A stretch of DNA of 64,000 nt from Trichostrongylus colubriformis (Eukaryota; Nematoda; Chromadorea; Rhabditida; Trichostrongylidae): positions 20,399,743 through 20,463,742 of the forward strand of contig OZ022256.1 of the NCBI GenBank assembly GCA_963978905.1. Direction: 5' to 3'. Both the position numbers and the translations under genes were made by a program. Shown one piece after another: positions 47,201 through 58,800 of this stretch; positions within the stretch are counted from its first letter, which is position 1; every line of letters begins with the position of its first letter. Below the pieces are notes generated by a model. It made no database searches, was not told the DNA's origin, and saw nothing but the letters and a program-made list of their open reading frames with translations.

Positions 47201-49379
47201 AGTACCAATCACGAGCATGGTCTCCGTCGTTAAGGTCGGGACGCGGCTATTTCTCTCCAAGTACTGCCACTTGATTTTCCCACGCCCGCACACATTCGTA
47301 TGCGAACCGGTGCAACTCTAAACACACTCGTACACTACGTCCTTTTGGAGGAAAGACTTAAACGGGGCGTAAATTTCTGTCTCTTGCGCGGTTGCCTTGT
47401 GTAAGGTGCTCACGATGCATGTGTTGGTGTTTAGAACTTTCTCGAAGTCATCCTTTCTGATTAGGTGCTTATTATGGGGAATGACTTCTGTAAACATTCA
47501 TGTCTTTGACTCTTGTGGCAGTGAGTTGTGACCCCAACAGGTAGAGCAGTATGTGTTTTCTTCGTGTACAGGGAGCGGATGTGAATCTTAGCTCGAACTA
47601 GGGAGAGAGAAGGACGGGGTGGCTGAATCAGTTGCCACATGCATGAATTGGTTTCTCACGTGAGAAGTGGCGCGCGGGAAAATCAAATGGCGGTACTTAC
47701 AAGGGAAGGTATTTTACTTCCCATGGAACTTTGAAATGAGAGCCGGGGGGGGGGGGGATCGATAAAGCTTCGAACGCTGTTTATAACTAAGAAAACCAAA
47801 ATTGCTACCTGGCATTCTGAAGCGAGTTACGATGGGTCAAAGTTTGCCTGTGACACCTCATTGGTGAGGCACTTTGCCATCAGCAAGGCCGTTGCTAAGC
47901 CCAATCACCCACGAACCCAACCCCGCAGATCTGGGACACTACCAGTAAGCCACTGTGGCCAATTCTGGCTATACAACGGCTTTGCTGATGGCAAAGTGCC
48001 TCGCCAATGAGATGTCACAGGCAAGTCACAGGCAAACTTTGACCCATCGTAACTCGCTTCAGAATGCCAGGTAGCAATTTTGGTTCTCAAGGTTATAATC
48101 AGCGTTCGAAGCTCTATCGATCCCCTCGGGTCCCATTTCAAAGTTTCGTGGGAAGTAAAATACCTTCCCTTGTTAGAGGGAAATAGCCGCCTTCTCAGGT
48201 GGCGTCGGTGGTATGTGGGAGCCTTCTTAATAGAGGGAAGTAGGGCGTAAAGTGTTGCAAGAACTGTACAGAGCCTACACCAGGCACCAGCGCATTCAGC
48301 GAACTCTTAAGAGAACATAAGTGACCTTTCGTGGTGGCGTACGTCTATCTGATTTCCAGCGCACCTCCCACTGGAGATGAGATGGCGCAGTTACTAGACT
48401 ATTGCTTTGCGCGCGCACGTTCCGCAGAATCGATTCCTCCCTAAGCCGAACGAGTCCTCTGTTTACATCGCCGCCGAGAACCGGGGCTCTATCAGAGGAT
48501 GGAAATGTGTCTAGGATTTTGAGTGGTCGAACAGAAAGTTACACTTCAGCCAGTTTGAATATCAAAGTTGTTAATATCTCAAAGATCCACCGACCACTTC
48601 TAAAGCAGCAGCTACAGCTTTCGACGTCCCTGGTAGGATACTGTGAAGTTCGTCGATTTCAGCATCAGCGTCACTTAACTCAATATCAGAGGTTGCCTCG
48701 CCAGATGATTGCGATGCCTCGAAATCCTTAATTTTTGTCAAAATAGTCGAATAAATCGCAAATGGCAGGCTATAAACAAACAACAAAAAGAAGTACTGGG
48801 AAAACAAACCTCATCGGAATCCGGCTTTTCATGAGAATCTTCCTCCAACTCTTCATCAACTACAGCAGGCCTTTCTGCAAAATCGTATTGCAGCACTTCA
48901 CATAATGTTCAAAATCCAAAATTATCAGGGAACCCACTCCTAGACGTCTTCTGTTTTTTGGTTTTCGGTGTTTTACCAGCCAAAGAAGCACATATTTTAT
49001 CGACTGATTTCCGAGATGCCATTAAGAGAGGCCAAGCCTTATCACGGCTAGTGCCTAAATTTAATAAGTGGCAATGCAACGAAATATGAGAAATGTGAGG
49101 TAGAAATAAACTGCAATGAGAAATGCGCGGAATAAGCCGAGGAAAGCAAGCGGACGCACGACATGTGTTGCGGCAGATCCCAACCAGCGAGCGTGTGGGC
49201 AAGGGGTCGAACGTTGAAATCATGTCGCGCAACTTCACCGCCCGCCGCGCGCGACGCCATTGCGCCGTTGTGCGATGTTGGGTGATTTGGGGTAACGTAG
49301 CATCACCCATGATTCTACGCTATTATGCGGTAGAAATCCACCAACCTGTTTTCGCCTCCATCAGCAGCGGAGTACTCAT
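32255..49379 (-). CDS. GTF3C1: TFIIIC largest subunit (GTF3C1 / TFIIIC220-like)
   Basis: B-box-binding subunit of the RNA polymerase III factor TFIIIC (nuclear). Forty-three exons were placed, the first at 49346-49379 (ATG 49379) and the last at 32255-32421 (TAG at 32255). Secure exons and their human counterparts: 46146-46267 (PTDIVLSTIREHGTEG), 45178-45279 (DKKSLIKCLKALG), 44975-45096, 41734-41818 (GWFMVQDFLFALPLS), 41573-41650 (LADPIKRHICIG), 38493-38587 plus 38320-38430 (GFDSALYIHLKRHW), 37613-37735 (DPAVVRDIMHENIPES), 34665-34821 (FRHFFSHRFHP), 34170-34314 (PPFEEFLL), 32896-33036 (SPRPWTMPSG) and the C-terminus FYGPTPEC. The placed exons code for about 1,600 residues against about 2,100 in human; most of the N-terminal ~400 residues have no counterpart. 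Phases fail to join at three places (near 38600-38960, 36100-36880/34830-35560, 33040-33160), so small exons are missing. Acidic exons 48598-49054 are assigned by phase only. Confidence 0.9.
32798..32853. repeat. Tandem duplication, 28 bp x 2, in a GTF3C1 intron
   Basis: gagtaatccatgtcgtatac plus acatgataat-type sequence occurs twice in a row with at most one difference. Confidence 0.9.
34996..35055. repeat. Tandem duplication, 30 bp x 2, in a GTF3C1 intron
   Basis: The unit beginning gaatcttggcaaggtggaaa is present twice, identical (34996-35025 and 35026-35055). Confidence 0.92.
36395..36436. repeat. Short hairpin in a GTF3C1 intron
   Basis: agcagaagtcacgcg (36395-36409) pairs perfectly with cgcgtgacttctgct (36422-36436) across a 12-base loop. 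Confidence 0.7.
36608..36822. mobile_element. MITE family Y, copy 1
   Basis: Inverted ends GGCCGCGTTCAGACTTTGCG and a right end of gaacgcggcc preceded by atcgcaatgtat, with TTA on both sides. The interior is built of repeated gattttgcg/cgcaaaatc units plus a (cacata)n stretch. It lies in an intron of the GTF3C1-like gene. Confidence 0.75.
43440..44390 (-). mobile_element. LINE 3' fragment (CR1/R2-like reverse transcriptase C-terminus), decayed
   Basis: Minus-strand frames carry the conserved region after the RT fingers/palm of nematode LINEs: EPYLLRAQIEKVEQFFTRIL (about 44250-44300), then FKMLRGELKFRPRRYWVF (about 44080-44130), then a diverged end (PYFSGVLN..LPTDLQ-like). Frameshifts and stops interrupt it. 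It lies in the GTF3C1 intron between exons 44975-45096 and 43165-43294. The clade assignment is from memory of family style. Confidence 0.55.
46700..46920. mobile_element. MITE family Y, copy 2, nested in X copy 2
   Basis: Inverted ends gccgccgtcagactttgcg and cgcaaagtctgacgccagc match the family Y terminus. The family X interior resumes on both sides (gacccaactac..; tagcggcgtgcatagct). The left boundary is blurred by an extra ggccgccg. Confidence 0.65.
46745..46835. mobile_element. Mini-MITE Z, copy 2, nested in Y copy 2
   Basis: Same GGCCGCTTCCATACTTTGCG palindrome as at 18968-19041, with about 17 extra bases at the centre. TAC flanks both sides (46742-46744, 46836-46838). Confidence 0.8.
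47689..48192. mobile_element. Foldback element F with arms of about 220 bp
   Basis: The left arm (aagggaaggtattttacttc, then cctggcattctgaagcgagt, then gcactttgccatcagcaa) is repeated in reverse complement from about 47968 to 48192. The short centre (about 47925-47965) includes a gatctgcgggg..gggttcg-like motif recalling a tRNA T-arm. A 13-base G tract (47745-47757) interrupts one arm. It lies in the intron between the acidic exons and exon 46447-46477 of GTF3C1. Confidence 0.8.
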
Positions 49380-49819
49380 CCTAAGGCATAATAGTAAAGA
49401 AATAAGGAGCATAATCATCGTCTGTTTGGGTGTGTATGACTACTGAAACCGAATTTTGTGGGTCGAGAAAATCCTTACCTCCTGTCCTCCTCCATGTACT
49501 ATGATTCTTCACCTTATGTTGTGTATCAGATGCGACCATGAAGCACCTGAGTTGACTGTGCAGGTGACAATTCGTGATTGCTCAAGTGAAAGCTGTTCCA
49601 GCTGTTGTGAAGGCTTGTCGCTGATGGCATCTGCGCAGTGTAGCAGATTCACAACCTTGGAGAATATGAGATGTCCACAGATCATAGTCTCTCATCTGGG
49701 ACGAGATACTCATGCACGGGAATGTAATTGGAGCGTGCTAACCAAAAGGGATCGGCTGCATCGTATCTGGGCTGATTATTTGCTAAACCGTGAACAATAC
49801 ATCTTTGTAGTCTTCAACT
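49380..49819. promoter_or_regulatory. Presumed bidirectional promoter between GTF3C1-like and GLE1-like genes
   Basis: The proposed start codons diverge (49379 on minus, 49820 on plus), leaving 440 bp for both upstream regions. No defined element such as a TATA box was identified. An open plus-strand frame of about 130 codons (49456-49848) covers much of it, but its phase does not fit the next GLE1 exon. Confidence 0.4.
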
Positions 49820-52800
49820 ATGCCCACGTGAGTTGGTTTAATTCGTAATGCTCTGAGCGTTGTACTGAATAAGTTTGTGAAATGTTCAGGCTTGGCATAA
49901 CGGATGACGACTGCTTAGGTGATGGAAGTTATGAAGGGCATGAGGATTTGCTGTTCAAAAAGATGCAGTTCCTAACCGTGTTACCTTTAGAAAAGATAAG
50001 GTGAAGCTTCAAGTTTTCTTCACGTGCTTTACAGTACACTTCCATGTGAAATATCCTGGTAACTTCCTTGTCGTTGGATTACCATGTGTTTAAATAACAT
50101 GTATTGCTTAGAGATGAAGGCGAAGTTTCGTTCTACACTCAAGTAGGCCTCAGTTCTATCAGAAGAATTGCCTCATGTTGTCATTTCCTGCTTTCACGAG
50201 GTGCAATGCCATTCTAGCGAACTGTGACAGTGCCGGGAGCTGCTCTTAAGTATAAGTCTCCTCATATTCATTCCCATATACCAGTTCCCTCACCCTGCAT
50301 TGTGGAACCATACTGGTGTTTATAATAGAATTCAAGCTGTATGCGCGCTGTGAGGGCCTGAGAACGCCGTATCTTTGTAGAGTTCTTTTACACATGCGTG
50401 TTTGTGTATTGACCTAAGCGAATACTTGTGGTGGCTCATCTTTTATAATTTCATTATGACCGTTTTAGTTGGATTCTTACTTTATCAAGAATGGTGACTA
50501 TACTTTTTGTTGTTCGTTGCAGATTTCGATTTGCTTCAACTTGCCTTTTTTTCAAAATCATGCGAGAGCCTTTGGTCGCTCGAGAATCAGTTGACATAGC
50601 CATTCCAGGTCAGCTGCTGTCCACACTCTAATCTCAGGAAAGTTGCGCGAATCAAGCGCAAATTTACGGCACAAAGAGTCAAGATGTCAAAGCAGATATA
50701 TTGATGACATATGGAAAAGTAATCCAACGGCCTCTGTTGAGGTATGTGACGGCCACTACTTGAGAGCTCAGAGCAGTGCATATCGGGGTGGGTTTAGTTC
50801 CATATAGTTTTTAGGCACCGCAACCTCCCCATGTCAAGGAAGCAGAGGCTGCTGAAGAGATGGCTAATTACTACATCAGAAACGCGTTTGCTCACTCACG
50901 ACAAGTACACGACGGTGGACCGATAAATCAACCAAGTGGTAGCGTACCAAGGTGAAACTCGCTTTCAACGTTTTAACGGGTTTGGGATGTCCGCTTCAAT
51001 CTTATTCTCAAGTGATGTGTGTTTCGAAATGACTTAATACATGCGAACTTGAGACGGTTGCATAGTAGAAGAATCAGCTTCTTTAATACTTCGCCAGGTA
51101 AATTCCTTTTTCGTGCTGATTCCATAACTTCGATGATGTCCAATGATTCCTTGAAAACGAATTTACCAGTAGTATTAGTCTGACATTTGGTATAATGAAA
51201 ACAACAACTGGTCCCCAGTGCGGCTGTACAGGTGTTCAGCGATAAATTTCAGACAAACTTCGAAATAAGACTTCAGTTTTCTAATTCTGAAATTTCTAAA
51301 CTTCTAGACGGTAGACTTCCAGTTTCAAAGAAATTACACAAAGTACAATGAATCCCATTCATTTCAGGCTAGGTTTCACTAGCTTACCTTCTACTCTATG
51401 CCCTTCACAGCCTCCTATGCAGCCGAACAGCCAAGCATCGGAGACAGGGTTGCCTGCTCCCTCTGTAAGAAAAGATGCAGTCACAGCACAAGGGTTAGTG
51501 AATTTGGTAATTCGTATTCTTATAGAAGGGTCTCATTGAATTTCATAAATAGCGTTTCATTTGATTTCATTGCTCGTACAGTGTTCGCTTAAAGACAACG
51601 TAAATTGCGCACTCAAACTCAGAATCTCCAATCTTGTACCTAGCACACCCCAGTGAAAGATCGCATGCATAAGGAACTTTACAGCTCAAGCAAATAAGCG
51701 CTTCTCGGTTGTCAAGAATATAAATGACAAGGCCTTTATGCGGCACACGAAGAGCGCACCCCACCCAATTCCATCAACTAGTATGCAGTCCCGGCCTGAA
51801 TTTTATTAATCCGCTGTCGCTGAAGGGAGGGGCTCGGCTCGATGGCCATCGGTTGTCAGTCAGTGTGGGCGTGTCTAGAGCGCCTTTTTAGAAATGAGGA
51901 GCCGTGGCGAAACCGTCCCTACGCACAACTTGTAAATATTGATCAAGCCAAGTCTTTGCCTCCAAGAGCGCGGAATGTACCTTCAACTAGGCAAAGCCTT
52001 GGCATGGCTTGAACATTTAAAATGCGATTAGAAGATGTTTTCATTACGTAATGTCTTTGCGGTTGAGTAGGTCTACATTCAAGAATCATTCTAGAGTAGG
52101 TGGCGCACGATGGGCGGTGTGATCACAATATTCCGAAAAGTCTAGTCATTCTTTGCCAACGTATGTTCTGTGCATACATGCAACTCTGCCGTGGAAAATT
52201 TCTTTCAATCACTAATCGCAGCTGTTCCGCTAGCCGGTTGTGACAGTAGTTATTATGATACTAGTGTAAGTCTTTTTTTCAGCGAGTTTTCTACATGAAT
52301 GTGATTATATGTGTATAGACTGCTGTTCTACTGAAAATAATCACTATCCTTTTTCTTAGTGTAATTACTCCAGGATGGGAGTCTAAATCAATCGGTTGAG
52401 ATAAATTACCCTTCGCAGGTGGTGAAGGAGTGGTACTCGGTGATCGATAATCTAATGCAATGTGATGATGGGAGCGTACTGAGCAGTGTTGATTCACTTT
52501 TTCGTTCATATGTGGAGGTGTATCAGATTGATTTTCACCGTTTCGTTTCTACCGATGGGGATCTGCGCTACACTTTACACAAATTTGCATTTGCAGATCT
52601 CCTAAATTCGCAAAGTTTCAATTCCTCCAGAGTTATCTTAAGACAAAAGATAGATCAGTGGAGCATAGGAGTTTTCCATTTTACGTCAGTCTTCATCCTT
52701 TCTCTCTCCTATGTACAAATTGCTAAATTTTGATCACAACTTGAGCGCATTTCCATTTACCGGTAGCGTAGCGATTCCCGGTTCTCGGGTTGGAGTGACT

Positions 52801-55800
52801 GAATGTTAAATAAGTACTTCATCAAATTTGTTCTTCATGAAAAGCTCAGATCTGCTTGCAGTTTACTGCGCAATGGCAACGTTCCAACGGGAGGACCGTC
52901 AATTATATCGTCAACACCTATGAGCAGGGATGTATCATTGCTCACATCGTCTTCGGCCAACGAGAAAAGCTTCAGTTTTCTGGACAGTCCTGTGGCAGCT
53001 GCATCGGTGAACGAAGCGATATCAAAAATGAATCATTTGGACACTTATAATGGATCCCGACCTTCTTTTGGTCTGGGAACCCTAACGTCAACACCTTTTG
53101 CTTTCGTGAAGTGAGTTTGAAAAAATGATAATTTCTTCATTTCTCATACGATTAGTTGCTTTTAGAAAAGCAGGTGCCCAATTCCCGTCCAGCGGTAGTG
53201 AGAAGTCGAACATTGATCCTAGTGATCATGCTGTTATCTCTCAAAAGCTTCAAGATGCCGAAGAACCTGTAAAGAGCAAAGAGTCTATTGAGGTAGCTTG
53301 CTTTCACTATCCCATTTCGAATGCGTGCGTATTCATGGTTTTGGAACTTACACAGGGAGTTAAAGAGCGTCACTTCCTTCTCTTAATTGAGCTTTGTAAT
53401 AATAAGGTATCACCAATTCAAGTGGGTGCTTCAGTCCACTATCCCGAACTCCATTTACAAAAATCAAACCGACTGTTTTGAGCTCCAAGATCTACTCTAG
53501 GTCCTTGACTATTGCGACTGACTTCGTTGTCCAAGCCGCAAAAAAAAACGGGGGGTCTCCGAGTAGCTGGGAGTACGGGATTGCGAAGCTGCTTAAAGTG
53601 AATATAATAGGGCTCCCTCAGTTCGTTGGCTGTGGTAAATGAGCTCATATCATAAGCGTGATGGATGACGTTGATGAAAGCTGTTGTGTTTGGGAGAAAC
53701 ACTGGGGATGTTTCGTGGAGCTTTGCACCTATACATCACGTTGTACGTAAAGTCTGGTGCTGGGTATAGCGAGCAAGGTGACTTATACCTGTCAAAATAA
53801 TGGCTTCGACCGTAATTTACAAGCAGAAACGTCACTCAATGGTGGGATGGGGTATGACACTTGTTATTCGCTATGAAAGGGATTTTAACAATAAGCTACC
53901 GCCAGGTCAGTGTGGAAACCTCGGAGGCTCGAAATTTCAATGGAATGGGACATGCTCTGTTACGGTTTCTTGATCGAATTTCATGAAAGTGCTCTTGTAA
54001 TTGAAGTCTTCAACTTCTGCGATGGTCACGTATCGATTTTCTTTCGTTTTTTTGCAGTGTCGAGGACAAAAACATGACGCTGCCGGCGCAACCAGATCTT
54101 TCGAAGAATTCTACTTGGCTGAAATGAAATTTGCTGAAGAATATGACAAAGCGAAAAAACGTGTGGAGCAGAACAAAGAGCAGGTGACTGCTACTTCATC
54201 TGCCTATCGCAGCTCTCTAATCCACCGGAAGGAACTCATCTAGCTTTTAGAAAGCCCTGCGTGCATTAACAAAGCGCACCATCGTGGAAAAGGTTACAGT
54301 AGGATCGAAGAGAACCGCTTCAATGCAGGAAATAGCCTCGGTTTCTGGTTTCCTTTGTATGCTTCTCAACGGAAAGGAGGTTCTTGGGTTGGTTGCTGAT
54401 TTTTGTCGAATTCTCCTATTTTCTAATTTTTTGACCTTTGTCCAGATATGGCGATAAGAAACTGCAGCTGCCTGAAGGCGATTTCATATGTTATGGCTTT
54501 ATCATTACAATTGAGTCTTACATGGTATGTTATTTGTTGCATTGCTTTGCGCTCATTGATGTTTTTTTGCTAGCCAAAGCTCGTGGCCCCTCCTTCCGTT
54601 CAAGTTCTTGATTTTTTCTACTGTCTCGTGCGAGATGAAGCGGCTTTCTAGTCTAATTGTAAAAGAAGGGGTAAACTACTATAATTTGGCAAACTTACCA
54701 TCCATACTAGAAAGAAGATAACCATCCATATTAGAAAGAAGGTATCAATATGAAGTTCTCTCAAAGTGTTGGTGATCAACGAACATTCATAATTTGCCCT
54801 AGAATTTGACAAGATCGCACTAACCGCGAAGACGGTGAGCGAGAGCATATGTTGTGGGAAGCAGATAACCGTCGTGCGAATCGTTTTGAACTTTTCTTCA
54901 AGTCATATTCCGAGAACTTAATAAGTTGCGAGAAGAAGCAAAGGTGTCGTCCTTCAAGCCACTCCAAAGAGGACGTCGAACGGACCAAATTTCATGTTAT
55001 TTGGTGGTCATTACTGCGACGTGAAGCCGTGAAGGCTGTCTTGGGACACTGCTGCCTAATCATGTTGTGGATCGGAGATGTATCTTGATGGGAGTCATCT
55101 GAGTTGGGTTCAAATTGAGTTATTACCTGTATATGTGCGTGTCTCCTGATGACGTTGAATCAGTCCTGCCGGTTAGTTTCCACAGGAATTTCATCGGATT
55201 TGCGGACCTTGGTGCAAATCCGACGAAATTCCTGTCAATACGTTGATTGAAGAGCGCCTACGAAAATTTGTGAACTTGAACATATTCCTATGCCGGAACC
55301 ATTACCTCTAGCGGACCAGAGGTTCGGCTATGGGAAGCAGAATGGCGCCGCTACTTGCGATAATTTTTATGGATATTATTGACCGATCGACTTTGCCAAA
55401 GAGACTGCTGTATCTTGATGGATATATCGATGTCGGAAGATGACCAGCAGCCCTGCTAAAAACATTTGAAAAACTCAGTTCACGGTGCGAGTCCATAAAG
55501 GAAGCGGCTGATGAACCATCAGGAGATGGTTACATACCTTTCCTGAATACGAAGATCAAGAGTCACAGTGATCAGTCAGTAACATATTACAGGAAACCGG
55601 CATCCTACAACATATTATTCACGCACGTAGTAGTTGCCATCCTCATCCCATGGAGGCGAACGTCTTACGCAACATGATCACTGCATTATGCGAGCTGACC
55701 ATTGTGAACTACGACGTAGTGGAACTAGAAGTGAGCGAAACATTCAGGCGGAAAGGATACAGGCGACAGCAAGGTCTGGGTGGAGATCCTGGCGATCGTC

Positions 55801-58800
55801 CTGTGGCTCTCCTCTCGTGTGGCCCTTCATTACTAACATATTTGCGTTTGATGTCAACCGCGTTGTGCAGCGGTCAGGACTTCCAATAAATTTGGTGTTC
55901 CTTCCACCTCTTACTACGACGCCTTCTGAAATCATCACGCTCTGATGTAATTCAGTGTGGAGGGTCGAACAGCACGGTCTCTGCGGCTGATCACGAGGAG
56001 TGTTAATTGAAGTATGTTGTCTTTAAAGTATAGTGCCTATCTTGTCATGATTTCTATTTAGAAGAGACAGCAAGGCTTTAAAGAATGAAAGTACACATAA
56101 GAGCCCTGCGTAGTCTTAAAGCTATCGAATCCATTCTCAAAGCATTACACACTCAAATACCCCTGGGAAGTATCGCAAGAGCTACGAGGGACTTAATAAA
56201 GGCGGTTGAAAGAAAGATAAAGGAAGCAATGGAAGTCAAGCAATACCAATCATCGATGAACAGGGAGGAAATGAAAATAGCGATGAGGCTGATAGCAAAC
56301 AATGTGATGCATGAGTAATAGTGACTTACATGGCAAAATGAAGATCTGTCACTATCCTTGTCCATATGTGGGATAAGCTACCCTCTCCGTCATTTCCATT
56401 CGACATCTGCGAAAACCGCCATCCCTCCCTTCCCGTTTTAACAGTAGCTGGCTACTTTCGCGCTGTAGAACTAGGTTAGTGATTTTCATTGTTAAGCAGC
56501 CTTGCGCTTATGTTATGATGTTGCTGATATGTAGTAGTTCCAACTGATCTGAAGATAGGCTTATGCCCGAAACGTCATCAGTGAGGATGATCGTTTAATC
56601 ACACATACCAGTGAAACTATGTTGTTATCTCTTTTTCCTTATGGTACGGTCAGACCTCGAAAAAAATGTTTTCTTAAAAAATTCTGAGAGTACTTGGTGC
56701 TCTTTCTTTTCCTTTATTTCTACCGTATTTTATAGGCTCCATTTCGGAAGGAGATGTTTGTAGGAAGCCAGCTTTACAGAATGCTTATTTAGAGCACATT
56801 TGGGTTTGCGATGTGGGGTAGTCCTTTCCAAGGAAGAGCATTGCTAGCAATTCATCACGGTGGAACCTGTCTGGAAGGGTAGGGTATCCTCAGTCCTGAG
56901 CTGGTCGACGGTTGGACGCCATTGGTCACGTTCCGCGTTTAAGACATTTTCTCGAATATGAAGTGAAAATGATGAATAGCATGAAAAGAGCTCTCCTGAA
57001 TTGAATCATTTTCCAAATTTTTGAATATTTCATATTGCACACCGCGCAGAGGTCTACGAATCATTTACTTCAGGGTGTTGTGGAACGCGATCCTTCCTTG
57101 GCGCTCGTTATCAGCCGGATTTTAACGCTCATCTGTGGAAACGTGCAAAAATTTGAGGCCGTTCTGCTTGGAAAAATTCTTAGAACGTCGCAGTTGATAT
57201 CGCTCAATGAGGAGAAGTGGTGAGTTGGTCCAGTCTGAATTGCGCAGTCAAGAGTGGACGTGATGCAGGTTTTCAAAAAAAACAACAGTGACTTTTGTTT
57301 ACTTCGAGACAGATCCAGGCGGTTCAGGATTATGAGACCGTTCTCTAGGCTTTCTGACAAAGTATATATTGACTCGCCAGATTCCGTGGCGAAAGCTATT
57401 AGGGTGTCCATAAAGTTCGTTGGCCATTTGTAAACAGCGTCGCGTTACGCGACGCGTTGTGATTTTGCATAATGATTTCGCAGTACTGAAAGTACTGGCG
57501 ATGGGCTATCTTCTGGACTGGCTAGCTCTCAATTTCCTTTCCTGCTCTTTCCACAATAAAACAGTGAAGATGAGTGATAGTCACCACCACTACTACAACC
57601 TGGGCATCTCCAGAGGTCAGGCCACGACCAGGATGCGTCAGCGGTTTGGTGATAACACCCCTTCTAAGCTGAATATCAAAATGGTGGACTCGCTTCATCA
57701 ATGGAAACTATGGCATCGAAGATAAAAATCAGTGATAAGTTAAAATCAGTTTCGTCGTCCACTACTGCATCCTTCCCAACAATGCCACAGTGACGGCAGA
57801 GACCCTCTCTAAAGAATTGCAGGAGGTCAAGGTGAAAGCTGCCCACTTGTCCTGGAAACTTGCAAATCCGTGGTTGCTCTGGGACGCCGCGCGCCCCCAC
57901 AAAGCGAGAGATACTCAGGCCGTTTGGACAGGCTGGGCATCAAGACGGTCACGCATCCACATTATAGCCCGGACATCAGTCCATGCGATTAACACATCTT
58001 CCGGTCCATGCAAAATCTCTTGGACGGAAAACAGCTGAAGAACGAGGGCGACCTCGAGGACGTGATCGAGGACTGGGTCTAGTCGCAGCCCGCCGGCTTT
58101 TGGGAGGATCGAGTTGTCTCTCTACCCGATGGTTGGCGAAGGGTGCTTGGTATGCATGGAGATTACAGGGTGGCTGAAAAGTATAGGACGCGGGTGTCCG
58201 CACCTGCTGGCACTTTGCCGCGCGGTATTTTCAAAATGTAACGAATCTGCTCGAAAGCCCGGGAAATGTATAAGATATTTGAAAGGGTATTTGATCTAAG
58301 GCCTAGCCATATTAAAACTATGAAGGTTTCTCCTCACCGTCCCATCATCGAGAAGCTTCTCAAGGAAGGAGTCCGAAGCTGCGACATCGCGAAGCGTCTC
58401 GGAATTCCTGCTTCCACCGTCCGCAACGTTGCCGCTGCTCTCAGAGCTCGAGGCGACAGCTCTGAGATCCCAAAGAGTGGACGGCCAAGGACAGTGAACA
58501 CTCGGAGGGTTCGAGGAGTTATCAAGAAACGGATCACTCGCAACGATGGAGTCAGCATGAACCGGATCGCTTCAGACCTAGGAATCAGCCGTCATTCGGT
58601 CCAAAAGATAGTGAAAAGCGAGTTGGGATTGAACAGTTACCGGCTCCGTCGAGGTCAGTTCCTCACAGAAGAATCTAAGCGAAACCGACTGCTGAAAGCC
58701 AAGAAACTTTTGCACGAGCTGGAGGTGCGCCGCATCTCTGATGTGATTTGGACTGATGAGAAGATCTTCACAGTTCAACCACTTCCAAATCGTCAAAACC

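Noticed and set aside
23512..49379. TIMMDC1-like and GTF3C1-like genes as a nematode operon
   Set aside because: They share strand and order, but the gap is over 1 kb and no SL2-type signal could be recognised. Evidence is too weak.
55147..55170. Possible second hammerhead core (ctgatgacgttgaatcag) upstream of the Penelope-like remnant
   Set aside because: Only part of the core is present, and it would be a degraded antisense copy; stems do not form.
56085..56318. 77-codon Lys/Glu-rich open frame as a further GLE1 exon
   Set aside because: Neighbouring exons 54446-54524 and 57050-57219 already join in phase, and the two protein segments are contiguous in the GLE1 family.
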